Assembly (NCBI RefSeq): GCF_026627255.1
Contig: NZ_JAPNLM010000009.1
Coordinates: 204,837 to 268,836, forward strand
DNA: 64,000 nt
Source of the DNA: Streptomyces antarcticus
GTDB lineage: Bacteria; Actinomycetota; Actinomycetes; Streptomycetales; Streptomycetaceae
Direction of reading: 5' to 3'
Shown: piece by piece, positions 38,288 through 45,737 of the stretch
Layout: each line of letters begins with the position of its first letter
How positions within the stretch are numbered: the first letter of the stretch is position 1
The notes under the pieces: generated by a model
The model's input: the letters and a program-made list of their open reading frames with translations, nothing else
Database searches by the model: none
Told to the model about the DNA's origin: nothing
Made by a program: the position numbers and the translations under genes

Positions 38288-38818
38288 ATGTCTGGCCTGC
38301 TGCTGCGCAACTGCCTGCTCCTGGCAGCCGAGTTCGGTGCCGTCCTGCTGCTGCGCGGCCCGGAGGGGGCCTGGATCCCGGTCCTGCTGGCCGTGTTCGT
38401 CATCGGCGCCGGCGTACCGCACGGCACCGGCGCGGAGTTCGTCGCCCGTACCGCCCTCGCGCTCGTCGCGGTGGGCGTCGTGGTCGCCGGGGGAGCCGCC
38501 TTGGACCGCCACACCCTGCACGACCGGGGGCGGGAGGAGCAGGCCGTGGTCACCTCCCGCACGATGGTGAAGGACGGCGCCGGCCTCTCCCCGTCGCTGC
38601 GGCTGCGCACGGACGCCGGCCGCGATCTGCCCGGCCCGCTGGCGAGCGACCTGCCGGTCGGCGCCCGGCTGACGGTCACCGCGGACCCCGACGGCCCGGC
38701 ATGGACCCCCGGCGGCCGGCCGGCGAGGCCCCTGTGGCAGACGGCGGCCACGGCCGCCCTGCTCGCCCTCCAGACAGCCGCCCTGAGCTGGTACTCCTTC
38801 CGGAAGTCCCGCTACTGA
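38288..38818 (+). CDS. Hypothetical membrane protein
   Basis: A 176-residue protein of unknown family. Two hydrophobic helices near the N-terminus (LLLRNCLLLAAEFGAVLLL, then WIPVLLAVFVIGAGV) and a third (TALALVAVGVVVAGGAAL) precede a hydrophilic domain of about 75 residues (VTSRTMVKDGAGLSPSLRLRTDAGRDLPG). A last helix (TAATAALLALQTAALSWYSF) ends in the basic FRKSRY. The topology fits an extracytoplasmic or cytoplasmic loop domain between membrane hairpins. The ATG at 38288 is preferred because the frame upstream is Pro/Arg-rich and non-coding in character. No partner genes are evident. Confidence 0.7.
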   Translation: MSGLLLRNCLLLAAEFGAVLLLRGPEGAWIPVLLAVFVIGAGVPHGTGAEFVARTALALVAVGVVVAGGAALDRHTLHDRGREEQAVVTSRTMVKDGAGLSPSLRLRTDAGRDLPGPLASDLPVGARLTVTADPDGPAWTPGGRPARPLWQTAATAALLALQTAALSWYSFRKSRY

Positions 38819-38848
38819 AACCCGCTCGCCCGGCCGTCGATAGCCTCG

Positions 38849-39193
38849 GTGGTGTCCACCACCACCCTCTGGCGCCCCACGGGCCCCGTCGAGCTCGACC
38901 TGGTCCGCGCCGCCGACTGGAAGGCCTGGCCGCCGCGCCTCCCCGAGCAGCCGATCTTCTACCCGGTCCTGAACGAGGACTACGCGACCCGCATCGCCCG
39001 CGACTGGAACCTCAGGCACGACGGCGCCGGCTTCGTGACCCGGTTCGAGGTCGACTCCGCCTTCCTGGCCCGCTACCCGGTCCAGCGCGCGGGCGGCGAG
39101 ACGATCCTGGAGCTGTGGGTCCCCGCCGGGGACCTGCCCGAGTTCAACGCGCACATCGTCGGCCGCATCGAGGTCGTGCACGCGTTCCGCTGA
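38849..39193 (+). CDS. Small conserved hypothetical protein
   Basis: A 114-residue soluble protein recognisable as a common actinobacterial unknown: TLWRPTGPVELDLVRAADWKAWPPRLPEQPIFYPVLNEDYATRIARDWN, then GFVTRFEVDSAFLARYPVQ and LWVPAGDLPEFNAHIVGRIEVV. Databases often label such proteins ADP-ribosylation/crystallin J1-related, but it has none of the DraG metal motifs seen in the operon at 12.8-21.5 kb. I would not infer that function. TAGCCT (38841-38846) ends 5 bp before an alternative GTG at 38852, so the transcript may be leaderless. GTG at 38849 is listed. Confidence 0.75.
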   Translation: MVSTTTLWRPTGPVELDLVRAADWKAWPPRLPEQPIFYPVLNEDYATRIARDWNLRHDGAGFVTRFEVDSAFLARYPVQRAGGETILELWVPAGDLPEFNAHIVGRIEVVHAFR

Positions 39194-39269
39194 CCGGCGG
39201 GCGAGGGTGCGGCATCCCCGCCCGGCCCACCCGGTGGGGGCCTGGCCCCCACCGGGGAGATCGAAAAGA

Positions 39270-40001
39270 ATGGCCCGCATGACGACACGCGCCCGCTCCT
39301 TCGACGCCGCCGCCGCGCTCTACCACTCCCACCGGCCCGGATACCCGGACGCGCTGTTCGACGCCGTCGAGGAACTCGCCGGGCGGCCCCTCGCCGGAGC
39401 GCGCGTGGCCGACGTGGGGGCCGGGACCGGCATCGCCAGCGCCCTGCTGCACGCCCGCGGGGCCGAGGTCCTCGCCGTGGAGCCCGGTGACGGCATGGCC
39501 GCCGAGTTCCGGCGGGCCCACCCGCGGATCCCCCTCGTACGCGGCGACGGGGACCGGCTGCCCCTGGCCGGCGGCGCCCTCGACCTGCTCACCTACGCCC
39601 AGGCCTGGCACTGGACCGATCCGGCCCGCTCCGTCCCCGAAGCCCGCCGCGTGCTGCACCCCGGCGGCGCGCTCGCGCTGTGGTGGAACGACATGGACAC
39701 CGCCGTCCCCTGGATCGCCGCACAGGACGCCCGGATCCGGAACCTGTTCGGCGCCGACGCGGCCGTCTTCCGCGGGCTGCCCCCGGGGCTGGACTTCACC
39801 ACCCGCGCGATCCGCTGGTCGCGGCGCGTCCCCCTCGACGCCCACCTCGCCAACCACGCCAGCCACTCCGCCTTCCTCCTCCTGGGAGCGACCCGCACCC
39901 GCGCGTTCCTGGACGGGGAGCGCGCCCGGCTGCTCGCCCGGTTCCCCGACTGCTCCGTCGAGGAGAGCTACGTGGTCACCCTGAGCCTCGCCGTGCCGTG
40001 A
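39270..40001 (+). CDS. Class I SAM-dependent methyltransferase
   Basis: A 243-residue methyltransferase-11-type protein. It has the opening SFDAAAALYHSHRPGYPDALFDAV, motif I VADVGAGTGIASALLHARGAEVLAVEPGDGM (SAM binding, about residues 43-73), GDGDRLPLAGGALDLLTYAQAWHWTDP (motif II/post-II) and LHPGGALALWWND (motif III). The C-terminal third is a substrate-recognition cap with many His and Arg. The ATG at 39270 lies 10 bp after GGGGAG. The next ATG (39279) is too far from that site. It stands alone and is convergent with the FadE genes. Substrate is unknown. Confidence 0.86.
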   Translation: MARMTTRARSFDAAAALYHSHRPGYPDALFDAVEELAGRPLAGARVADVGAGTGIASALLHARGAEVLAVEPGDGMAAEFRRAHPRIPLVRGDGDRLPLAGGALDLLTYAQAWHWTDPARSVPEARRVLHPGGALALWWNDMDTAVPWIAAQDARIRNLFGADAAVFRGLPPGLDFTTRAIRWSRRVPLDAHLANHASHSAFLLLGATRTRAFLDGERARLLARFPDCSVEESYVVTLSLAVP

Positions 40002-40021
40002 CCCCGCACCGGGCCGCCGCC

Positions 40022-41017
40022 TCACCGCCCCCGCGGCCGGGGCGCCGCGAGGACCTCCGCCCGGCAGGCCGACGGCGTACCCCACGCGTCCCGCAGCGGG
40101 CGGGCCTTGCGCAGCCACAGGGACAGGTCCAGCTCCTCTGTGTAGCCCACCGCCCCGTGCAGCTGGAGCGCCGACATCGCCGCCCGGTACGCGGACTCCC
40201 CGGCCGTGAGCTTCGCCGCCGCCACGTCGGCCGGGTCCAGGGACAGCGCCGCCGCCCACACCAGCGGCCGGGCGAACTCCAGCCCCAGCAGGGTGTCCGC
40301 CAGCCGGTGCTTGACCGCCTGGAAGCCGCCGATCGGCACCCCGAACTGGGTGCGCCGCTTCGCGTACTCCACCGTCCGGGCCAGCAGTGCCTCGCCGACG
40401 CCCAGGCACTGGGCCGCCGTCAGCAGCCGCGCCCAGCGCGCCGCCGTCCGCGCCGCCTCCAGCACCCGGGGCCCGGCGGCCAGGAGTTCGCCCCCGGCCG
40501 GCGGGACGGACAGCCGCCGGGCCGGGTCCGTGGAGGCCAGGAGCGGACCGCCGCCGCCCGCGGCGAGCCGGAGCTCGCCCGCCCCCGACACCGTGAAGCA
40601 GTACGAGGCCGCGTCCGCGTCCAGGGCGTACGGACTCCCGCCCGGCAGCGTCAGCGTCGCCGACGCCCCGCCCCCGGCCAGCGCCGGCAGGAACCGCTTG
40701 GCCGGGGCCTCCTCGTCCAGCTCCGCCAGCAGGACGCAGGCGGCCGCCGTCTCCACCACGGGCCCCGGCACCCCGGCCCGGCCCAGCTCCACGAAGCCGA
40801 GCGCCAGCTCCGGCGGGAGCGGCCCCAGGCCCTCGTACGCCTCGGGCACGGCCAGCGCGAACAGGCCCGTGTCCGCGAGCCTCGACCAGAGGGTGCGCCC
40901 GGGCCCGTGCCGCCCGCCGGCCCAGTCCCGTACGGCGGCCGGGACGTCGGCGGCGGCCAGCAGCGAGCGCAGCGTACGGGCGAAGTCCGCCTGCTCGTCG
41001 GTCGGCAGGAAGCGCAT
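40022..41017 (-). CDS. Acyl-CoA dehydrogenase, FadE32/FadE33-like
   Basis: A 331-residue acyl-CoA dehydrogenase, shorter than the usual 380. It starts MRFLPTDEQADFARTLRSLLAAADVP and has the middle domain reduced, then GEALLARTVEYAKRRTQFGVPIGGFQAVKHRLADTLLGLE, the FAD-binding C-terminal four-helix bundle. ALQLHGAVGYTEELDLSLWLRKAR follows. It overlaps the upstream FadE by one base (TGATG), so the two are made together, probably as a heteromer like mycobacterial FadE31/32/33, which act late in C/D-ring degradation. No catalytic Glu could be placed with confidence, as expected for one member of such a heteromer. Confidence 0.83.
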   Translation of the reverse strand: MRFLPTDEQADFARTLRSLLAAADVPAAVRDWAGGRHGPGRTLWSRLADTGLFALAVPEAYEGLGPLPPELALGFVELGRAGVPGPVVETAAACVLLAELDEEAPAKRFLPALAGGGASATLTLPGGSPYALDADAASYCFTVSGAGELRLAAGGGGPLLASTDPARRLSVPPAGGELLAAGPRVLEAARTAARWARLLTAAQCLGVGEALLARTVEYAKRRTQFGVPIGGFQAVKHRLADTLLGLEFARPLVWAAALSLDPADVAAAKLTAGESAYRAAMSALQLHGAVGYTEELDLSLWLRKARPLRDAWGTPSACRAEVLAAPRPRGR

Positions 41018-42162
41018 CAGCGGCGGCCCTTCGGGAGGCCGAGCAGCCGCTCGGCGATGATGTCGCGCTGGATCTCGTTGGTCCCCGCGTAGATCGGCCC
41101 GGCCAGGGAGAAGACCCAGGGCTCGGCCCACTCGCCCTCGGCGAGTTCCGCGTCCGGCCCCAGCAGGTCCAGCGCCGTCTCGTGCAGGGCGATGTCGTAC
41201 TGCGACCAGAACACCTTGTTCAGGCTGGACTCGGCGCCGATCGCCTGGCCCGCCGCGAAGCGCGAGGCGTTCGCCCAGGTGAACAGCTCGTACGCGCGGG
41301 CCCCGACGACCGCGTCCGCCACCCTGTCCCGCAGCGCCGTGTCAGCCGGATCGCCGGCCGCCTCCCACAGGCCCACCAGGCGGTCCGCGGCCGCCAGGAA
41401 GCGGCCCGGCGCGCGCAGGGTCAGGCCGCGCTCGTTGCCCGTGGTCGACATGGCGATCCGCCAGCCCTGCCCCGGCTCCCCGATCACGTCCCGGTCCGGT
41501 ACGAAGACCCCGTCGAGGAAGAGCTCCGCGAACGCGGGCTTGCCGTCGAGGCGCCCGATGGGCCGCACCGTCACCCCCGGTGCCCGCAGGTCGAACATCA
41601 GGTACGTCAGGCCCTGGTGCGGCTTCGGCGCGTCCGGGTCCGTACGGAAGATGCCGAACGCGCGGTCGGCGAAGGCGGCCCGCGAGGACCAGGTCTTCTG
41701 CCCGGACAGCAGCCAGCCGCCGTCCGTGCGGACCGCCCGCGACGTCAGCGACGCCAGGTCGGAGCCCGCCTCCGGCTCCGACCAGGCCTGCGCCCAGATC
41801 TCCGCGCCGCTCGCCATGGCGGGCAGCACCCGCGCCCGCTGCTCCGCGCTCGCGTGGTCGAAGAGGGTCGGGGCGAGCAGGCTGATGCCGTTCTGCGAGA
41901 CCCGGCCGGGCGCGCCCGCCGCCCAGTACTCCTCCTCGAAGACCAGCCAGTGCACGATGTCCACGCCCCGGCCCCCGTACTCCTCGGGCCAGGACACCAC
42001 CGACCAGCGGTCCGCGTGCAGCAGCGCCTCCCACTCCCGGTGGGCTGCGAAACCCTCCGCGGTCTCCAGGGAGGGGAGGGGGGCCGCGGGGACGTGGGCG
42101 GCGAGCCAGGCCCGGGCCTCCGCCCGGAAGGCCAGGGTCCGCGCCGTCTGGGTCAGGTCCAT
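41017..42162 (-). CDS. Acyl-CoA dehydrogenase, FadE31-like
   Basis: A 381-residue flavoprotein with MDLTQTARTLAFRAEARAWLAAHVP, WSVVSWPEEYGGRGVDIVHWLVFEEEYWAAGAPGR, then the beta-domain ASGAEIWAQAWSEPEAGSDLASLTSRA, DGGWLLSGQKTWSSRAAFADR, and the ending GPIYAGTNEIQRDIIAERLLGLPKGRR. The order and wording match what I remember of mycobacterial FadE31. It desaturates an acyl-CoA, passing electrons to ETF. The ATG at 42162 gives that N-terminus. The operator-like sequence at 42193-42212 lies 30 bp upstream, implying KstR2-type control. Confidence 0.87.
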   Translation of the reverse strand: MDLTQTARTLAFRAEARAWLAAHVPAAPLPSLETAEGFAAHREWEALLHADRWSVVSWPEEYGGRGVDIVHWLVFEEEYWAAGAPGRVSQNGISLLAPTLFDHASAEQRARVLPAMASGAEIWAQAWSEPEAGSDLASLTSRAVRTDGGWLLSGQKTWSSRAAFADRAFGIFRTDPDAPKPHQGLTYLMFDLRAPGVTVRPIGRLDGKPAFAELFLDGVFVPDRDVIGEPGQGWRIAMSTTGNERGLTLRAPGRFLAAADRLVGLWEAAGDPADTALRDRVADAVVGARAYELFTWANASRFAAGQAIGAESSLNKVFWSQYDIALHETALDLLGPDAELAEGEWAEPWVFSLAGPIYAGTNEIQRDIIAERLLGLPKGRR

Positions 42163-42192
42163 CAGGTGGTCGACTCCATCCGTACATGCTTC

Positions 42193-42212
42193 CCTAACAA
42201 GTGTTTGGTAGG
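42193..42212. promoter_or_regulatory. KstR2-like operator A
   Basis: CCTAACAA-GTGT-TTGGTAGG is a dyad with one mismatch between arms. The inner 14 bases AACAAGTGTTTGGT fit the published KstR2 consensus AnCAAGnnCTTGnT at 9 of 10 defined positions. It lies between the divergent fadE31-like gene (start 42162) and the fadE30 remnant/IpdF-like SDR (42226). A near copy is found at 51993-52012. Confidence 0.75.
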
Positions 42213-42225
42213 TTAACGTACGGCC

Positions 42226-42288
42226 ATGAGCAGCGTCGAGGAGTTCCGCACCGGGGTCCGGAGCAGGCCGCGGGAGGTGCGCGCGTGA
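42226..42288 (+). pseudogene. Probable deletion scar of fadE30 (20 codons)
   Basis: A complete 20-codon ORF, MSSVEEFRTGVRSRPREVRA, overlaps the next gene through GTGA exactly as a full-size gene would. The first eleven residues look like the start of FadE30-type acyl-CoA dehydrogenases (xxVEEFRxxVRxWL), and the last six (PREVRA) look like the common LGLPREVR ending of the same family. The simplest reading is an in-frame internal deletion of about 1.1 kb that kept both ends and the translational coupling to the SDR. In the mycobacterial cluster fadE30 lies just upstream of the IpdF gene, which is the position seen here. Confidence 0.6.
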
Positions 42289-43103
42289 ACGCACCCGAGC
42301 GCGTGGCCGCACCCGAGCGCGTCAACGCCCCCGAGTACGTCCCCGGCCACGGCCTGCTGCGCGGCCGCACCGCCGTGATCACCGCCGCCGCCGGAGCCGG
42401 CATCGGCGGAGCCACCGCCCGCCGCTTCCTGGAGGAGGGCGCACGCATCGTCATCGGCGACGCCCACGCCCGCCGCTTGAAGGAGACCGAGACCGCGCTC
42501 GCCGCCGAGTTCGGCGCGGACCGCGTCGCCTCCCTGCCCTGCGACGTCACCGACGAGGAGCAGGTACGGGCCCTGTTCGCACTCGCCGAGCAGACCCACG
42601 GCGGCCTCGACGCCGTCGTCAACAACGCCGGCCTCGGCGGCACGGCCGCCCTCGTCGACATGGCCGACGAACAGTGGTCCCGCGTCCTCGACGTCACCCT
42701 GAACGGCACCTTCCGCTGCACCCGCGCCGCGCTCCGCTCGTTCCGGGCCTCCGGCCGGGGCGGGGTCGTCGTCAACAACGCCTCCGTCGTGGGCTGGCGC
42801 GCCCAGGCCGGCCAAGCCCACTACGCCGCCGCCAAGGCCGGCGTGATGGCGCTGACCCGCTGCGCGGCCCTGGAGGCCGCCGAGTTCGGCGTACGCGTCA
42901 ACGCCGTCGCCCCCAGCCTGGCCATGCACCCGCACCTGGTGAAGGTCACCAGCGAGGAGCTGCTCGCCGAACTCACCGCCCGCGAGGCCTTCGGCCGCTA
43001 CGCCGAGCCCTGGGAGGTCGCCAACGTCATCGTCTTCCTGGCCAGCGGCTACTCGTCGTACATGACGGGCGAGACCGTCTCGGTCAGCAGTCAGCACCCG
43101 TAG
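42285..43103 (+). CDS. ipdF: SDR oxidoreductase, IpdF-like
   Basis: A 272-residue SDR. A short disordered start is followed by GRTAVITAAAGAGIGGATARRFLEEGARIVIGDAHARRL, where TAAAGAGIG replaces the usual TGxxxGIG. It also has DAVVNNAGLGGTAALVD and the catalytic VVVNNASVVGWRAQAGQAHYAAAKAGVMALTR (Tyr, Lys). IpdF oxidises the 5-hydroxy group of the C/D-ring remnant HIP as its CoA thioester. The assignment rests on the TAAAGxGIG pattern and on its neighbours (KstR2, FadA6, FadE). GTG at 42285 follows GGGAGG by 7 bp and overlaps the stop of the fadE30 remnant. Confidence 0.78.
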   Translation: MNAPERVAAPERVNAPEYVPGHGLLRGRTAVITAAAGAGIGGATARRFLEEGARIVIGDAHARRLKETETALAAEFGADRVASLPCDVTDEEQVRALFALAEQTHGGLDAVVNNAGLGGTAALVDMADEQWSRVLDVTLNGTFRCTRAALRSFRASGRGGVVVNNASVVGWRAQAGQAHYAAAKAGVMALTRCAALEAAEFGVRVNAVAPSLAMHPHLVKVTSEELLAELTAREAFGRYAEPWEVANVIVFLASGYSSYMTGETVSVSSQHP

Positions 43104-43118
43104 GCCCAGAATGGGCGC

Positions 43119-43817
43119 GTGCCAACGAACAAGCCGAAAGCCGCGAACCAGCCGACCGCCGAGAACGGGCCGACGGCCGGGAAGAAGCGGACCGCCGCGA
43201 AGAACCAAACCGCCACGAAGAAGCCGCAGGTGACCGCATCGCCCGAGCGCCGCCGCGAACTCCTCGCCGCCGCCGCCGAGGTGTTCGCCGCGCAGGGCTA
43301 CAACGCCACCACCGTCCGCAAGATCGCCGACGCCGCCGGCATGCTCGCCGGCAGCCTCTACTACCACTTCGATTCGAAGGAATCGATGCTCGACGAGATC
43401 CTGTCGGACTTCCTGACCGAGCTGTGGGAGGGCTACGACACCGTCCTCGCCGCCGGCCTCGGCCCCAGGGAGACCATCGAGGCCCTCGTCACCGAGTCCT
43501 TCCGGGAGATCGACCGGCACCGCGCCGCCGTCGCGATCTACCAGAAGGAGTCCCGCACCCTCGCCCCCCAGCCCCGCTTCCACTACCTCTCCGACTCGCA
43601 GCAGAAGTTCGAGAAGGCGTGGCTGGGAACGCTCGAGCGGGGGGTCGCGGCCAAGGTCTTCCGCGCCGACCTCGACGTCCGCCTCACCTACCGCTTCGTA
43701 CGCGACACGGTGTGGGTGGCGGCTTCCTGGTACCGGCCGGGCGGACAGCACAGTCCCGAGGAGATCGCCCGCCAGTACCTGTCGATGGTGCTGGACGGGA
43801 TCGCCCTGCGCACGTAA
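43119..43817 (+). CDS. kstR2: TetR-family repressor, KstR2-like
   Basis: A 232-residue TetR regulator. A 40-residue Lys/Ala/Asn/Pro-rich N-terminal extension precedes the HTH: RRRELLAAAAEVFAAQGYNATTVRKIADAAGMLAGSLYYHFDSKESMLDEIL. The ligand domain RHRAAVAIYQKESRTLAPQPRFHYLSDSQQKFEKAW and the ending DLDVRLTYRFVRDTVWVAASWYRPGGQHSPEEIARQYLSMVLDGI follow. The ending corresponds almost word for word to mycobacterial KstR2 as I remember it. KstR2 represses HIP-degradation genes and is released by HIP-CoA. Two matching operators lie in the cluster. It lies between the IpdF-like SDR and the thiolase, as in mycobacteria. Confidence 0.85.
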   Translation: MPTNKPKAANQPTAENGPTAGKKRTAAKNQTATKKPQVTASPERRRELLAAAAEVFAAQGYNATTVRKIADAAGMLAGSLYYHFDSKESMLDEILSDFLTELWEGYDTVLAAGLGPRETIEALVTESFREIDRHRAAVAIYQKESRTLAPQPRFHYLSDSQQKFEKAWLGTLERGVAAKVFRADLDVRLTYRFVRDTVWVAASWYRPGGQHSPEEIARQYLSMVLDGIALRT

Positions 43818-43836
43818 CCGATCCAGAGGAGTCCCG

Positions 43837-44994
43837 ATGCCCGAGGCCTACATAGTCGACGCCGTACGCACCCCCGTCGGACGGCGCAAGGGAGGCCTGT
43901 CGGCGGTCCACCCGGCCGACCTGGGCGCGCACGTCCTGAAGGCGCTCGTCGAGCGGTCGGGCGTCGACCCGTCGGCGGTGGAGGACGTGGTGTTCGGCTG
44001 CCTCGACACGGTCGGCCCGCAGGCGGGCGACATCGCCCGGACCGCCTGGCTGGCGGCGGGCCTTCCGGAGGAGGTTCCGGGGGTCACCGTGGACCGGCAG
44101 TGCGGCTCCTCGCAGCAGGCGGTGCACTTCGCGGCGCAGGGCGTGCTCTCCGGAACCCAGGACCTGGTGGTCGCGGGCGGCACCCAGAACATGTCGATGA
44201 TCCCGATCGCCTTCGCCTCACGGCAGGCGGCGGAGCCCCTCGGCCTCACCGAGGGCCCGTACGCCGGATCGGAGGGCTGGCGGGCTCGCTACGGCGACGC
44301 CCCCGTCAACCAGTTCCACGGCGCCCAGCTCATCGCCGAGAAGTGGGGGATCACCCGCCGGGACATGGAGGAGTTCGCGCTCCGCTCGCACCTGCGGGCG
44401 CTGCGCGCGATCGACGAGGGCCGCTTCGACCGCGAGACGGTGGCCTACGGGGACGTGACGGCCGACGAGGGCCCCCGCCGGGACACGACGCTGGAGAAGA
44501 TGGCGGCCCTGAAGCCCGTCGTCGAGGGCGGCACCATCACGGCGGCCGTCTCCTCCCAGGTCTCGGACGGCGCGGCGGCGATGCTGATCGCCTCGGAGCG
44601 GGCGGTACGGGAGCACGGCCTGCGGCCGCGGGCCCGCATCCACCACCTCTCGGTGCGCGGCGAGGACCCCATCCGGATGCTGTCGGCGCCGATCCCGGCC
44701 ACGGCGTACGCGCTGAAGAAGACCGGCATGGCGCTGGCCGACATCGACCTGGTGGAGATCAACGAGGCCTTCGCGCCGGTCGTGCTGGCCTGGCTGAAGG
44801 AGACCGGCGCCGACCCGGAGCGGGTCAACGTCAACGGCGGCGCCATCGCCCTCGGCCACCCGCTCGGCGCGACGGGCGTGAAGCTGATGACGACGCTGCT
44901 GCACGAGCTGGAGCGCACGGGGGGCCGCTTCGGCCTCCAGACCATGTGCGAGGGCGGCGGCCAGGCCAACGTCACGATCATCGAACGGCTGTAG
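43837..44994 (+). CDS. fadA6: Acetyl-CoA acetyltransferase (thiolase), FadA6-like
   Basis: A 385-residue thiolase. The acyl-accepting Cys is in VTVDRQCGSSQQAVHFAAQG (about residue 88). NEAFAPVVLAWLKE, VNGGAIALGHPLGATG (catalytic His) and CEGGGQANVTIIE (second Cys, about residue 375) complete the active site. In the HIP pathway FadA6 performs thiolysis after ring opening by IpdAB. Specific assignment follows from position next to KstR2 and IpdF. The sequence alone says degradative thiolase. The ATG has AGAGGAG 7 bp upstream and begins 19 bp after the kstR2-like gene. Confidence 0.87.
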   Translation: MPEAYIVDAVRTPVGRRKGGLSAVHPADLGAHVLKALVERSGVDPSAVEDVVFGCLDTVGPQAGDIARTAWLAAGLPEEVPGVTVDRQCGSSQQAVHFAAQGVLSGTQDLVVAGGTQNMSMIPIAFASRQAAEPLGLTEGPYAGSEGWRARYGDAPVNQFHGAQLIAEKWGITRRDMEEFALRSHLRALRAIDEGRFDRETVAYGDVTADEGPRRDTTLEKMAALKPVVEGGTITAAVSSQVSDGAAAMLIASERAVREHGLRPRARIHHLSVRGEDPIRMLSAPIPATAYALKKTGMALADIDLVEINEAFAPVVLAWLKETGADPERVNVNGGAIALGHPLGATGVKLMTTLLHELERTGGRFGLQTMCEGGGQANVTIIERL

Positions 44995-45326
44995 GCCCGG
45001 CGGTCCCGGCGGCGGCCGTGACCGTTCCGGTGGCAGGCCCGGCAGCGGGGCCCGCGACGGGCCCGCGCCGGCCCCGTCGCGTCCGGACCGGACCCGGCCC
45101 CTCACACCCCCCGCTCAACCGTCCGAAACGAATTCCCCCGCAGGGCGCGCGGTGCGGCCCGGCGGGGGACCGGGCCGCCCGGAATCCTTGCGGCCGGGCC
45201 CCGCGGGACCCCGCCCGCGGGGCCCGGCGGACCGGCTCCCGCCGGGAAGGGCGCAGGTCACACCCTCGCGGGCGCGCACCCCGGCGTACGTGTGCTAGCT
45301 TAGAGCTCGTTGCAGTTGTGGTACCC
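44995..45326 (+). promoter_or_regulatory. Intergenic region and promoter of the cold-shock gene
   Basis: The first 290 bp after the thiolase are extremely GC-rich with several short inverted GGGCCC-type stretches but no gene that I can support. The cold-shock transcript probably starts near 45308: TAGCTT (45296-45301) is a plausible -10, inside the short dyad AGCTTAGAGCT. No consensus -35 is visible. Confidence 0.4.
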
Positions 45327-45347
45327 ATGAACTTTATGTGCGCCTGA
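45327..45347 (+). CDS. Putative leader peptide MNFMCA upstream of the cold-shock gene
   Basis: A six-codon ORF (ATG AAC TTT ATG TGC GCC TGA) lies in the long leader of the cold-shock gene. Its last codons and stop lie on the 5' arm of a strong intrinsic terminator (45340-45346). A ribosome finishing or pausing here would cover that arm and prevent the hairpin. There is no clear Shine-Dalgarno, so initiation may be leaderless-like or weak. Translation is inferred from this arrangement only. Confidence 0.45.
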   Translation: MNFMCA

Positions 45348-45380
45348 CGGGATTGCTCCGACAGGCGCTTTTATTGTTTT
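45340..45380 (+). terminator. Attenuator-type intrinsic terminator in the cold-shock gene leader
   Basis: GCGCCTG (45340-45346) pairs with CAGGCGC (45362-45368), with CGG/CCG inside and a 7-nt loop, and is followed by TTTTATTGTTTT (45369-45380). This is one of the best canonical intrinsic terminators in the window, yet it lies 50 bp before the coding sequence it would silence. Confidence 0.8.
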
Positions 45381-45429
45381 GCCGGAATCTCCGGATGGGG
45401 CCCTTTGCCGCCTATTCAGGAGATTCAAA

Positions 45430-45633
45430 ATGGCACTTGGCACCGTGAAGTGGTTCAACTCGGAAAAGGGCTTTGGCTTCATCGAGCAGGACGGTGGCGG
45501 CCCGGACGTCTTCGCCCACTACTCGAACATCGCCACCCAGGGCTTCCGTGAGCTCCAGGAGGGCCAGCGCGTGTCCTTCGACGTGACGCAGGGCCAGAAG
45601 GGCCCCCAGGCGGAGAACATCGTCCCCGCCTAA
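45430..45633 (+). CDS. Cold-shock protein, CspA family
   Basis: A 67-residue OB-fold RNA/DNA chaperone. RNP1 is KGFGFIEQD (about residues 13-21) and RNP2 is VFAHYSNI (about residues 28-35), within the usual MALGTVKWFNSEKGFGF start. The ATG at 45430 follows CAGGAGATTCAAA. The gene has a leader of about 120 nt with an upstream peptide and terminator, and a second terminator follows. The next gene is a DEAD-box helicase, a frequent functional partner in resolving RNA structure in the cold. Regulation by conditional readthrough of the leader terminator is an inference. Confidence 0.95.
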   Translation: MALGTVKWFNSEKGFGFIEQDGGGPDVFAHYSNIATQGFRELQEGQRVSFDVTQGQKGPQAENIVPA

Positions 45634-45645
45634 TTGCTTCAGCAC

Positions 45646-45692
45646 GCCGGGGTCCGCACCGTGAAGGTGCGGACCCCGGCTTGTCTGCTGTT
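45646..45692 (+). terminator. Terminator between the csp gene and the helicase gene
   Basis: A perfect 15-bp stem, GCCGGGGTCCGCACC (45646-45660) with GGTGCGGACCCCGGC (45666-45680), closes a 5-nt loop and is followed by TTGTCTGCTGTTT. Readthrough would be needed for cotranscription with the helicase. Confidence 0.9.
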
Positions 45693-45737
45693 TCGACTGT
45701 TTGTTGTACCTGCCGGTTTCAGGAGGGCGTTTTCCGC

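Noticed and set aside
38849..39193. A fifth ADP-ribosylglycohydrolase relative, as its usual database label would suggest
   Set aside because: The 114-residue protein has none of the GDALG, TDDT or DxDT motifs, and its length does not allow the fold.
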